The notes below the pieces were generated by a model. That model saw nothing but the letters and a program-made list of their open reading frames with translations. It did no database searches and was not told where the DNA came from. Shown piece by piece: positions 16,345 to 24,934 of a stretch of 55,482 nucleotides of DNA; the stretch's first letter is position 1, and every line of letters begins with the position of its first letter. The stretch covers positions 1 through 55,482 of the forward strand of contig CAXBNV010000008.1 in NCBI GenBank assembly GCA_963977185.1. The letters run 5' to 3'. A program made the position numbers and the translations under genes. Origin of the DNA: CAXBNV01 sp963977185. Its GTDB lineage: Bacteria > Pseudomonadota > Gammaproteobacteria > JAGOUU01.

Positions 16345-18459
16345 TTATATGGTTGATTGCACCGCAGTAATAGCGATAGTATAAATTATATCATCAATGG
16401 TCGCGCCTCTAGATAAATCATTTACAGGTTTGTTAAGTCCTTGCAGCATAGGACCGATACATAAAATATCTGCACTTCTTTGTACGGCTTTATAAGTCGT
16501 ATTTCCTGTATTTAAATCAGGAAAAATAATAACGGTTGCTTTACCGGCAACAGGGCTTGTAGGTGCTTTTTTATTGGCAACTTGCGGTATTATTGCTGAG
16601 TCATATTGCAGTGGTCCATCAATTAATAAATCAGGTCTTAATTTTTTAACTATATTCGTTGCTTGAGCTACTTTTTCAACTTCAGTGCCAGAGCCAGACG
16701 TACCAGTACTGTAGCTTATCATCGCAATTTTAGGTTCAATACCAAAAATTTTAGCCGACTCAGCACTTTGAATTGCTATATCTGCTAAAGATTCAGCATC
16801 TGGTTCTGGATTCACAGCGCAATCACCAAAAATTAAAACTTGTTCGGGCATGCACATAAAAAATATAGAAGATACAAGCTTTACTGAAGGTGCAGGTTTT
16901 ATTAATTGAAAAGCAGGGCGTATTGTATCTGCTGTTGTATGAACCGCTCCTGATACAAGCCCATCAACATCACCAACGCTTAGCATCATAGTTCCTAAGA
17001 TTATGTTGTTTTTTAATTGTTCGCGAGCCATTATTTCAGTTAAACCTTTATGTGCTCTAATTTTGAGCATAGGTTCAACATATTCTTCAATAATAGAACT
17101 AGGATCACGAATTTCTATATTAGGATGTAAATTTATAGAATTATTTTTTGCAATAACTTTAATTTCCTCAATATCTCCTAGTAATATGCAATTAGCGATG
17201 CCTCTTGTGACGCAAACATTTGCAGCAGCAATTGTACGAGGCTCATTTCCCTCTGGTAGCACAATAGTTTTTTTGGCTTTTTTGGCCTTTTCTATAATCT
17301 GGAATCTAAAGGCTGGGGGAGATAATTGTTTTTCATAAACTTTTGCAGCTTGTTGCTTGATCCATTCTTTATCAATATATCTTGCAATAAAATCTTTAGT
17401 ATATTCAATTCTGTCTGAGTCATCTGATGGTGGGGGAATTTTTATATTTTGTAACATAATCGCTGTATGAAAAGTATCTGTTGGTACAGATAAAATAGTA
17501 AGGCCGCATCTTATTGCAGCTGCACAAAATTCTTTAACTGTATCTGATAATTCATATCCTCCAGTTAAAATTATTGCTGGAATAGTTTTACCTGATGTTA
17601 CTGCAAGGCATACAGCCATTAAGATATCTATTCTGTCTCCAGCTGAAACAATTAGAGTTCCTGGAGTCATTGATGATAAAAGGTTATTTACTGTTCTTGC
17701 AAATATACTAATACGAAAAATTCTTTGGCTTTTTATTTGCCCCTCAGCAATAATATCAGCGCCAATTACTTTAATTACATCTATGACTCGTGGGGCTGAT
17801 AATTTTCTATCCCAAGGAATTGCACCAATTAGTTGAAATTGTTTTGATAATACAGTTAAATTTTTGTAAGCTTGTTTTGAAAAGTTATTAAAAGAAAAAT
17901 CTATAATATTTTCATGCTCCGCTTCAAACAATATATTTGTATTTTGAATCGCTTTAGGGCCTTCTACCTGATTAATTATAGTTCCAATTAATCGAGAGTT
18001 TTTAATTCCGCCATATGGAATCGCTGTTAACTCTATAAGTTCATTAATCTCTTTTGAGGATTTACTAATAGAATTTGTGACTATAATAACAGAGGCCCCA
18101 AGTGATCTTGCTATTTGAGCATTAAGTTGTGCTGCAAGAGTCTTATTGTTTCTATGTAGAACGCCTTTTATAACAATAGTATTGGCTGTATTTTTGATAG
18201 CTTCAAATTGTTCGGTAATATTTTCTAAAAGAATATCTGAGTTTCCTTCTGATACCAAGGTTTCAGCGTCTTCAAAACTAATATCAGAATTAATTACTTT
18301 TCCTGAAATATTGTCAGAAGCAGATGCATCATAAAACTGAATTGGACTAAATAGTAAGGTATTAACCCCTTGAGATTCAAGTGCTCTAACAAAGCCCATG
18401 GATACTGAAATTAACCCAACTCCAGGGTGGGTTGGGGCTAATAAAATAATTTGGTTCAC
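16345..18459 (-). CDS. pta: Phosphate acetyltransferase
   Basis: Pta interconverts acetyl-CoA and acetyl phosphate, working with AckA in acetate overflow and in making acetyl phosphate. At 704 residues it is the long enteric type: an N-terminal P-loop-like domain, a central DRTGG domain (about 220-330) and the C-terminal catalytic PTA domain. Catalytic region signatures include TIVLPEGNEPRTIAAA and SYSTGTSGSG. It starts 11 nt after ackA, so the two form an ackA-pta operon. Confidence 0.95.
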   Translation of the reverse strand: MNQIILLAPTHPGVGLISVSMGFVRALESQGVNTLLFSPIQFYDASASDNISGKVINSDISFEDAETLVSEGNSDILLENITEQFEAIKNTANTIVIKGVLHRNNKTLAAQLNAQIARSLGASVIIVTNSISKSSKEINELIELTAIPYGGIKNSRLIGTIINQVEGPKAIQNTNILFEAEHENIIDFSFNNFSKQAYKNLTVLSKQFQLIGAIPWDRKLSAPRVIDVIKVIGADIIAEGQIKSQRIFRISIFARTVNNLLSSMTPGTLIVSAGDRIDILMAVCLAVTSGKTIPAIILTGGYELSDTVKEFCAAAIRCGLTILSVPTDTFHTAIMLQNIKIPPPSDDSDRIEYTKDFIARYIDKEWIKQQAAKVYEKQLSPPAFRFQIIEKAKKAKKTIVLPEGNEPRTIAAANVCVTRGIANCILLGDIEEIKVIAKNNSINLHPNIEIRDPSSIIEEYVEPMLKIRAHKGLTEIMAREQLKNNIILGTMMLSVGDVDGLVSGAVHTTADTIRPAFQLIKPAPSVKLVSSIFFMCMPEQVLIFGDCAVNPEPDAESLADIAIQSAESAKIFGIEPKIAMISYSTGTSGSGTEVEKVAQATNIVKKLRPDLLIDGPLQYDSAIIPQVANKKAPTSPVAGKATVIIFPDLNTGNTTYKAVQRSADILCIGPMLQGLNKPVNDLSRGATIDDIIYTIAITAVQSTI

Positions 18460-18470
18460 AATTTGCCTTA

Positions 18471-19679
18471 TTAATTATTTATAATATTTATTGTATCTTT
18501 AGCTATCATTAGCTCTTCATTAGTTGGTATTACTAATATTTTAGGAGAGCCTGGTATACTAATATTTCCAACATTACCTCTTTTAAGATTAGCATTTTTA
18601 TTTTGATCTAGCTTAAGTCCAATAGCTTTTAATAAATTTGTGGTTTTTTGACGTATTAATACAGAGTTTTCTCCAATTCCACCTGTAAAAATAAGGCCAT
18701 CTAGTTTTCCAAGAGGTACTAATAAAGAGCTAATATGTTTAGCTAGTTTATAACAGTATAAATCAATTGCTAACATTGCTTGTTTATGGCCTTTTTCAGC
18801 TTGAGACTCTAAGGTTCGCATATCCATGCTTAATTGTGAAACTCCTAATAACCCGCTTTTTTTGTTTAAGTTGTTTATACATTCTTCAAAACCCATATTA
18901 GTTTTTTGATTCATATATATTGGCAAACTTGGATCAACATCGCCACTTCTTGTTCCCATCATAAGGCCTTCTAATGGAGTAAGTCCCATAGTCGTGTCAA
19001 CACTTTTGCCGTTCAAAATAGCACAAGCACTACAGCCATTTCCTAAATGAGCACTTATTAGAGCCAGTTTATCTATAGGTTTGTTGAAAAATTCAGCAGC
19101 TTTTAAGCTAATATATCTATGACTAGTGCCATGAAAACCATAACGACGAACTTGGTGCTTTGTATACCATTCAAAAGGCACAGGATATAAATAAGCTGTC
19201 TCATCCATAGTTTGATGAAATGATGTATCAAAGGCTGCAATGTGCGGTATATTTGGGAACACTTTCTTGGCTATTTTAATACCTATTAAATTAGCAGGAT
19301 TATGCAGCGGAGCTAATGGAATGCATTCTGATATTGCTTGTTCAACTTGATTATCTATTAAAGCAGATTTAGTAAATTTTTCACCGCCATGTACTACTCT
19401 GTGACCAATACCAGATAAAGAATTTAATAAATTATGTTGTGCTTTTAGAGTATTAACTATAAATTCTATAGCAAATTTATAGTCATTTTGTGCCAAAATA
19501 AAGTCTTTATATAAAGATTTATGAGATAACTCTATAGATATCATAGGGTTTTCAGCATTTAAATTTTCAGCGATGCCTTTGATTAGATATTTTTCTGAAT
19601 CTGGGTTTATCACCATAAATTTAATTGAGGAACTACCACAATTAAAGACTAATATATTATTTTGTTTGGATTTTATCAT
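18471..19679 (-). CDS. ackA: Acetate kinase
   Basis: AckA makes ATP and acetate from acetyl phosphate and ADP. Signatures are intact: VFNCGSSSIKFMV at the N-terminus, GHRVVHGGEKF, FDTSFHQTM, RRYGFHGTSHRYIS, AHLGNGCSACAI and FTGGIGENS. The 402-aa length is typical. It is the first gene of the operon; the 213-bp gap upstream (19680-19892) should carry the promoter. Confidence 0.96.
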   Translation of the reverse strand: MIKSKQNNILVFNCGSSSIKFMVINPDSEKYLIKGIAENLNAENPMISIELSHKSLYKDFILAQNDYKFAIEFIVNTLKAQHNLLNSLSGIGHRVVHGGEKFTKSALIDNQVEQAISECIPLAPLHNPANLIGIKIAKKVFPNIPHIAAFDTSFHQTMDETAYLYPVPFEWYTKHQVRRYGFHGTSHRYISLKAAEFFNKPIDKLALISAHLGNGCSACAILNGKSVDTTMGLTPLEGLMMGTRSGDVDPSLPIYMNQKTNMGFEECINNLNKKSGLLGVSQLSMDMRTLESQAEKGHKQAMLAIDLYCYKLAKHISSLLVPLGKLDGLIFTGGIGENSVLIRQKTTNLLKAIGLKLDQNKNANLKRGNVGNISIPGSPKILVIPTNEELMIAKDTINIINN

Positions 19680-19892
19680 GTTATTTATAGTGTTTAATCA
19701 GAGTTTAAGCTTCAGTCGTTAGTGTAACTTATATTTTACTAAGTATTGTTAATTATATACAAATTAGTATTAAAATATTATGTTTAAGTTACATCGCCAA
19801 TAACTAGATAGAAAAATTATATAATAATTAGATAGATATTATTTAGACTTATTTGAGCTAAAAGAAAAAAGGAGTTAATATTTATACTTTTT

Positions 19893-20189
19893 TTAACAAA
19901 TAACATGAATCTGCAAAGCATGAATATCAGTTTGCATAAGATTATCTAAAGCTTGATATATTTCTCTGTGGCTGTGTATTAAAGATAATTCATTAAAGTA
20001 ATCTGATTTTATAAATAATTCAAAATGACCTTTGCCTGATTTTGCACCTGCATGTCCTTTGTGCATTGCTGAATTATCTATTATTTCTAAATGCTTTGGA
20101 TTGAATTTTTTCTTTAAAATTTCTTGCATTTTATTAATTCTAATTAGATTAATATCATTTATTGAATTTGAATTATTTTGGGTCATCAT
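19893..20189 (-). CDS. bolA: BolA-family protein
   Basis: BolA proteins bind monothiol glutaredoxins and iron-sulfur clusters and can act as transcription regulators. The fold signature is present: NKMQEILKKKFNPKHLEIID, then MHKGHAGAKSGKGHFELFIKS and the conserved SLIHSHREIYQALDNLM with its His ligands. At 98 aa it has the usual size. It is 16 nt downstream of yciB, likely co-transcribed. Whether it is BolA itself or another family member is uncertain. Confidence 0.85.
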   Translation of the reverse strand: MMTQNNSNSINDINLIRINKMQEILKKKFNPKHLEIIDNSAMHKGHAGAKSGKGHFELFIKSDYFNELSLIHSHREIYQALDNLMQTDIHALQIHVIC

Positions 20190-20205
20190 ATTATTTAGTT
20201 GTATT

Positions 20206-20751
20206 TTAATTACTTTTTTTTTCTAATTTTATATATTTACTTATGTATATCATTTGTCCAACAAGAGCAATTATCATCAATCCTAATGTCCCAAAAGTTT
20301 TAAAATAAACCCAGGTATCAGTATCAAAATAATAAGCTATACCTAAATTAATTGTGCCCAATATATAGAAAAATACAATCCAAAAAATATTTAAATTAGT
20401 CCATGCGTTTTTAGGTAAATTTATATGCTGTTCAAGCGCATGCTCCATCATAGTTTTACGTTTTTTAAAATATGGGCTTAATTGAAATCCTATAGCGAAA
20501 AGCCAATATACAATAGTTGGTTTAAATTTTATAAATGAATCATTATGTAAAAATATAGTCATTCCACCTAAAAGAGTAATTAAGATCCAACTAAACAAAG
20601 TTGTATTATCAATTGGTTTTCTGGTTATAACTAGAGTTAAAATCAATAAAGAATAAGCAATAATTAGTACGGTAGTTGCCATATAAATATCAAAAAATTT
20701 ATATGCGATGAAAAAGGCTATTAAACTGAAAATATCAAATGTAAGTTTCAT
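20206..20751 (-). CDS. yciB: Inner membrane protein, YciB/intracellular septation family
   Basis: A 181-aa inner membrane protein with about five to six TM helices. The family signature FSLIAFFIAYKF followed by the DIYMATTVLI helix near the N-terminus and the ATTVL/KPTIVYWLFAIGFQLS region match YciB (once called IspZ). YciB affects cell envelope synthesis and septation, by an unclear mechanism. It heads a two-gene unit with bolA and is divergent from yciO. Confidence 0.9.
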   Translation of the reverse strand: MKLTFDIFSLIAFFIAYKFFDIYMATTVLIIAYSLLILTLVITRKPIDNTTLFSWILITLLGGMTIFLHNDSFIKFKPTIVYWLFAIGFQLSPYFKKRKTMMEHALEQHINLPKNAWTNLNIFWIVFFYILGTINLGIAYYFDTDTWVYFKTFGTLGLMIIALVGQMIYISKYIKLEKKSN

Positions 20752-20802
20752 AATAATTTAAGTTATTTGATTGATGTGATAAATAAGCTTAATTGTATCA
20801 AA

Positions 20803-20820
20803 AAAGTCATATAAAGTCAT
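20803..20820. repeat. Two AAAGTCAT repeats 10 bp apart
   Basis: AAAGTCAT occurs at 20803-20810 and again at 20813-20820, exactly one helical turn apart, in the divergent yciB/yciO promoter gap. This could be a direct-repeat binding site; chance is also possible in AT-rich DNA. Confidence 0.3.
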
Positions 20821-20880
20821 GTAAAATAAGCTATAATATTTATTTATAAATTTTCAAAATTTAAATAATTAGATTGTATT

Positions 20881-21489
20881 ATGGCAGAGCTTTTAGTTAT
20901 TAATTCACAAAATCCTCAATTAAGATTGGTTAAAAAAATTGTAGATATTTTAGAGCATGGCGGAATTATTATATATCCTACAGATAGCTGTTATGCCATT
21001 GGATGTCGAATGGATGATAAAAAAGCTATAGATACAATTTTAAGAATTAGAGGTGATTCAAAAGATCATTGTTTTAGCATATTAGTTGAAGATATAGCAA
21101 AAGCTAGTGAGTATGCAGAAATTAATAATAAAAATTTTAAATTTATTAAATCAAATGCTCCAGGGGCATATACGTTTATTTTACCTGCTTTAAAAAATTT
21201 ATATAAAAAACATAGCCTTACTAAAAGAAATACCATAGGAATTAGAATTCCTGATCATAATGTAGTGCAAGAAGTATTGAAATTATATAACAAGGCAATA
21301 GTTACTTTTTCTTTATTATTACCAGGCGATGAACGCCCAATGAATGTTCCAGATGAAATTTATGATAGACTATCTAAACAAGTAGATTTAATTATTGATT
21401 CAGGGTTTTGTGATATAGAAGGAACAACTATTATTAATTTATTAAACGATGAAACTGAAATAGTACGTTATGGCATTGGCAACATCTGA
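20881..21489 (+). CDS. yciO: YciO/TsaC/YrdC-family protein (threonylcarbamoyl-AMP synthase fold)
   Basis: Members bind ATP, bicarbonate and threonine to make threonylcarbamoyl-AMP for tRNA t6A; YciO is a less active relative. The substrate-binding signature GGIIIYPTDSCYAIGCRMDD and the APGAYTFILPALK loop fit YciO better than TsaC. At 202 aa it lacks the C-terminal Sua5 domain. As in enteric bacteria it sits in the yciO-rluB neighbourhood. It overlaps scpA by 20 nt. Whether it supplies the cell's t6A cannot be told from this window. Confidence 0.85.
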   Translation: MAELLVINSQNPQLRLVKKIVDILEHGGIIIYPTDSCYAIGCRMDDKKAIDTILRIRGDSKDHCFSILVEDIAKASEYAEINNKNFKFIKSNAPGAYTFILPALKNLYKKHSLTKRNTIGIRIPDHNVVQEVLKLYNKAIVTFSLLLPGDERPMNVPDEIYDRLSKQVDLIIDSGFCDIEGTTIINLLNDETEIVRYGIGNI

Positions 21490-22267
21490 GATATTAGGTA
21501 TAAAAGTATTGGGTGAAAATTATACTGATCTTCCTAAAGATTTGTATATTCCACCAGAAGCCTTAGAAGTCGTTCTTGAAACTTTTGAGGGCCCTTTAGA
21601 TTTATTATTATTTTTAATTAAGAAACATAATTTAGACATTTTGGATATTCCTGTTTTTGAGATTACAAGACAGTATATGCAATATATCTCTTTTATGGAT
21701 TCACTAAAAATAGAGCTTGCAGCAGAATATTTATCCATGGCAGCAATTCTTGCAGAGATTAAATCAAGATTATTGTTGCCAAAGTTGAAAGTAGAAAATG
21801 AAGAAGAAGAAGATCCAAGAGCTGAATTAATTAGAAAATTAAAAGAATACGAAAGATTTAAAGAAGTAAGTGAAAAAATAGATGATCTTCCAAGAGTAGG
21901 CCGAGATATTTATATTAGTAAAATATCTAATATTATCAAAAGCAAAGAGGTTTTATTGCCTAAAATAGATACTGCAGATTTATTAGCAGCTATGTATAAA
22001 GTAATAGAAAGAGCAGATAACTTTGCGCATCATATGATTACTCCTGAAAAAGTATCATTAAGAGATAAAATGACAAATATTTTACAAGAGCTTCAAAATA
22101 TAAATAGTGAGTATGTAGAGTTTTCACATTTTTTTAAAGCTAAAGAAGGTAAAGTTGGCATAGTTGTAACTATTATGGCAATACTAGAATTAAGTAAAGA
22201 TTTTTTAATAGAAGTAATTCAAAATCAGGCTTTTGCGCCAATTTATTTAAAATTAAAACAAAGTTAA
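21470..22267 (+). CDS. scpA: Segregation and condensation protein A
   Basis: ScpA is the kleisin subunit that bridges SMC dimers in the bacterial condensin complex. The N-terminal signature ETFEGPLDLLLFLIKKHNLDILDIPVFEI is split here only for length: FEGPLDLLLFLIKKH is intact at about residues 39-53, with the C-terminal winged-helix region (about 200-260) present. The length (265 aa) is typical. The start overlaps yciO by 20 nt and the stop is 2 nt from scpB. Confidence 0.93.
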   Translation: MALATSEILGIKVLGENYTDLPKDLYIPPEALEVVLETFEGPLDLLLFLIKKHNLDILDIPVFEITRQYMQYISFMDSLKIELAAEYLSMAAILAEIKSRLLLPKLKVENEEEEDPRAELIRKLKEYERFKEVSEKIDDLPRVGRDIYISKISNIIKSKEVLLPKIDTADLLAAMYKVIERADNFAHHMITPEKVSLRDKMTNILQELQNINSEYVEFSHFFKAKEGKVGIVVTIMAILELSKDFLIEVIQNQAFAPIYLKLKQS

Positions 22268-22269
22268 TT

Positions 22270-22974
22270 ATGGAAAATAATCAAATAAATATAAAAAATC
22301 TTAAGAATATAATTGAAGCTATTTTGTTTACCTATGGTAAAGATATCGAGCTAAAAGAAATCATTAGAATAATTAAAGATGGTTTTGTATGCATTTTAGG
22401 TGAAGAAAATCCAGAACTTGAATTTATTAATAAACAAAATATTATAAAAGCTATAGATGAACTTATGGCTGATTATCAAGATTCTGATGGTATGGCTGTT
22501 AAAGGTGTTGAATTAGTTCATACAGCTTTAGGTTATAGATTTCAGGCTCAAGTAAAGTATAAAAGTTTTTTGCAGTGTTTAACTATTGAAAAGCCACCTA
22601 AATATTCAAAAGCAGTTTTAGAGACTTTAGCTATTATGGCTTATAGACAGCCTATTACAAGAGCTGAAATAGAGTCAATTAGAGGTGTTGCAGTTAGTTC
22701 AGAAGTTATTAGAAAATTATTAGACAGAGAATGGGTTCAAGTAATTGGTCATAAAGAAGTGCCTGGTAGGCCTGCAGTGTACGCCACAACTAAATTATTT
22801 TTATCTGATTTAGGATTAGAAAGACTAGAGGATTTACCGGTTTTTACTAAAGAAGATGATGAGCAAGATAAAGTTCAAGAAATTACAGAAGTTTTAGCAG
22901 AAAATATAATAAAATTAGAAAGCGAATCTAATATTAAATCAGAATCAGAATCAGAATCAGAAGAAGTAGTTTAA
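22270..22974 (+). CDS. scpB: Segregation and condensation protein B
   Basis: ScpB dimers bind ScpA and complete the SMC-ScpAB condensin. Two winged-helix domains are visible; the family motif LETLAIMAYRQPITRAEIE and the following IRGVAVSSEVIRKLLDREWV are intact. The last 15-20 residues are a low-complexity Ser-Glu tail encoded by a hexanucleotide repeat, beyond the conserved fold. It follows scpA by 2 nt and precedes rluB by 9 nt. Confidence 0.93.
   Translation: MENNQINIKNLKNIIEAILFTYGKDIELKEIIRIIKDGFVCILGEENPELEFINKQNIIKAIDELMADYQDSDGMAVKGVELVHTALGYRFQAQVKYKSFLQCLTIEKPPKYSKAVLETLAIMAYRQPITRAEIESIRGVAVSSEVIRKLLDREWVQVIGHKEVPGRPAVYATTKLFLSDLGLERLEDLPVFTKEDDEQDKVQEITEVLAENIIKLESESNIKSESESESEEVV
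22939..22962 (+). repeat. TCAGAA hexanucleotide repeat, four copies
   Basis: Four perfect TCAGAA copies in frame encode (Ser-Glu)4 in the tail of scpB. Because the unit is six bases, gain or loss of copies changes tail length without a frameshift. Confidence 0.85.
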
Positions 22975-22983
22975 TTTAAAAAT

Positions 22984-23724
22984 ATGAAACAAAGAATTCA
23001 GAAATTATTAGCTCATTGTGGTATTGGATCACGTCGTAAAATAGAATCATGGATCGAAAGTGGTATGGTTATGGTTAATGGAGAAGTGATAACTCCAGGG
23101 ACTATGGTTAGCATTAATGATGATATTCAAGTAAATGGTCGAAAAATTAATGTCAAAGAATTATTAAGTAATGATACAAGAGTCATTATATATAATAAAC
23201 CAGAGGGAAAAATTTGTACTAAGTTTGATCCTGAAGGTCGCAAGACTATTTATGATGATTTACCTTTATTAAATAGTGGCAGATGGGTGTCCGTTGGTCG
23301 ATTAGATTTGAATACATCTGGATTATTGTTGTTAACAACAAATGGCGAGTTAGCTAATAGATTAATGCATCCTTCTTATGAAATAGAGCGAGAATATGCA
23401 GTTAGAGTCTTTGGTAAAGTATCTGATGATGTTTTGCTTAGATTAAAAACAGGTGTTGAAATCGATGGTGAAATTTATAAATTTAATTCGGTTAAAATTC
23501 GTAGCGCAACTAATAGTAATCATTGGTACCATGTAACTTTATCAACTGGTAGAAATAGAGAAGTTCGAAAACTATGGGAATCTCAAGATGTTAATGTTAG
23601 TAGATTGATTAGACTAAGATATGGCGTGATATCATTGCCAAGATGGTTAACTACAAGTAAATCTGTTGAATTATCGACAGACGAGATTGATAAATTATGT
23701 AAGTCAGTAAATATAACAATTTGA
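22984..23724 (+). CDS. rluB: 23S rRNA pseudouridine(2605) synthase
   Basis: RluB modifies uridine 2605 of 23S rRNA. An S4 RNA-binding domain (about residues 1-60, with RIQKLLAHCGIGSRRKIE) is followed by the RsuA-type catalytic domain with the aspartate motif SVGRLDLNTSGLLLLTTNGE and TGRNREVRKLWE. The length (246 aa) and the scpB neighbourhood favour RluB over RluE/RluF/RsuA. Confidence 0.9.
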   Translation: MKQRIQKLLAHCGIGSRRKIESWIESGMVMVNGEVITPGTMVSINDDIQVNGRKINVKELLSNDTRVIIYNKPEGKICTKFDPEGRKTIYDDLPLLNSGRWVSVGRLDLNTSGLLLLTTNGELANRLMHPSYEIEREYAVRVFGKVSDDVLLRLKTGVEIDGEIYKFNSVKIRSATNSNHWYHVTLSTGRNREVRKLWESQDVNVSRLIRLRYGVISLPRWLTTSKSVELSTDEIDKLCKSVNITI

Positions 23725-23851
23725 TTTTTATATTTAAACTCTAGTTAATTATACTTTAACTTTTGCTTTGAATATTGCTTTGAATTTTTCTTGCTAATTG
23801 ATTGTTTATACTTTAAAATCACAAATTGGTATTTTATTATTATACCTCCTT

Positions 23852-23873
23852 GCTATATATAAAATTATATAGC
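23852..23873. promoter_or_regulatory. 8-bp hairpin in the rpsF leader
   Basis: GCTATATA (23852-23859) and TATATAGC (23866-23873) form a perfect stem with a 6-nt loop, about 50 nt before the rpsF start in a 198-bp gap. It could be part of the leader that S6/S18 bind in some bacteria or a terminator of rluB; no CCG-type S6:S18 motif was recognised. Confidence 0.3.
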
Positions 23874-23922
23874 TCATAGTTATTTAAACTGTATTTTAAA
23901 CATGATCCATAAGGAGAAATTT

Positions 23923-24264
23923 ATGAGACATTATGAAGTTTTATTCATGGTTCACCCTGATCAAAGCGAACAGGTTAGTGGCATGGTGAATAAATATAAA
24001 GCTCTAATTAATGATAATGGTGGCACTATTCATCGTTATGAGGATTGGGGGCGTATTCAATTAGCTTATCCTATTAAAAAAATTCATAAAGCACATTATA
24101 TTTTAATGAATGTAGAGATAAATCAAAAAACTCTTGATGAGTTAGTTAGTCTTTTCCGTTTTAATGATGCTATTTTAAGACATTTTATCTTAAATGAAGA
24201 TAAAGCAATTAATGAGCGTTCAGTATTCTTAAAAGATAATTCTCATGATTCTGCAGCAGCTTAA
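23923..24264 (+). CDS. rpsF: 30S ribosomal protein S6
   Basis: S6 binds the central domain of 16S rRNA as a heterodimer with S18. RHYEVLFMVHPDQSEQV and the RYEDWGRIQLAYPIKKIHKAHYIL core (here read as two pieces) identify it. I start it at ATG 23923, 7 codons inside a longer frame, because AAGGAG lies 7 nt upstream of it and S6 proteins begin MRHYE. It opens the rpsF-priB-rpsR-rplI operon. Confidence 0.96.
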   Translation: MRHYEVLFMVHPDQSEQVSGMVNKYKALINDNGGTIHRYEDWGRIQLAYPIKKIHKAHYILMNVEINQKTLDELVSLFRFNDAILRHFILNEDKAINERSVFLKDNSHDSAAA

Positions 24265-24275
24265 TATTTAAAATT

Positions 24276-24620
24276 TTGGAAGCAATTAATTTAATAAAAT
24301 TATCAGGAATTATCGCGCAAGAGATAAAAGTAAAACATACTCCAGCTGGTATTTTTAGTGCTAGTTTTTGGCTTGTCCATAATTCGACGCAAGCTAATAA
24401 CTCAAATTCAGGTGGATTTACAAAGCAAGCTTTACAAAGAGTAAAGTGTAGCATTCAAGTTATTATGCATGGTAATGAGTTGGAAGTTATATCTCATGAT
24501 ATGTGTCCAGGACAAGAAGTTGTTGTGCTTGGCTATTTGAATGAGAGAAATGTTAAGAATGATAGTTTTATGGTATTGCATGCTCAAAATATTAAAATTA
24601 TAGATGTATTGAATTTGTAG
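24276..24620 (+). CDS. priB: Primosomal replication protein N
   Basis: PriB is a small OB-fold single-stranded DNA-binding protein of the PriA restart primosome. The N-terminal NLIKLSGIIAQEIKVKHTPAG and the strand ending GYLNERN match the family, and the position between rpsF and rpsR is the classical one. The start codon is TTG at 24276, 11 nt after rpsF, with a weak ribosome binding site, so it is probably translated by coupling. Length 114 aa. Confidence 0.88.
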   Translation: MEAINLIKLSGIIAQEIKVKHTPAGIFSASFWLVHNSTQANNSNSGGFTKQALQRVKCSIQVIMHGNELEVISHDMCPGQEVVVLGYLNERNVKNDSFMVLHAQNIKIIDVLNL

Positions 24621-24651
24621 ATTAAATAAATATAAATTTGGAGTTTTTAAA

Positions 24652-24879
24652 ATGAACTATAAACGTGGTAAAAAGTTTTGTTATTTCAAAGCTAATAAAA
24701 TTGAAGAAATTGATTATAAAGATGTATCGCTTTTAAGAAAATACATTAATGATAATGGGCAAATTGTTCCTAGTAGAGTTACAGGAACTAGCGCAAAGTT
24801 TCAAAGAATGTTAAGAAGAGCTATCAATAGAGCAAGGTATATGTCTTTATTACCTTATTGTGATCAACATAAAATATAA
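24652..24879 (+). CDS. rpsR: 30S ribosomal protein S18
   Basis: S18 partners S6 on the 30S platform. The core YKDVSLLRKYINDNGQIVPSR and then RVTGTSAKFQRMLRRAINRAR identify it. The length (75 aa) is typical, and it is preceded by a TTGGAG ribosome binding site. Only one cysteine pair member near the N-terminus remains (KKFCYFK), so it is the zinc-free type. Confidence 0.97.
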   Translation: MNYKRGKKFCYFKANKIEEIDYKDVSLLRKYINDNGQIVPSRVTGTSAKFQRMLRRAINRARYMSLLPYCDQHKI

Positions 24880-24934
24880 TTATTATTTTTATTAAATTAA
24901 AAAGTAAAAATTAAAGTATAGAGATCTAATACAG

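Noticed and set aside
17003..17338. Plus-strand open frame inside pta
   Set aside because: It is antisense to a strongly conserved part of Pta, has no ribosome binding site and shows no family signature.
24642..24651. Riboswitch or attenuator between priB and rpsR
   Set aside because: Only about 30 nt are available and no stem of note is seen.
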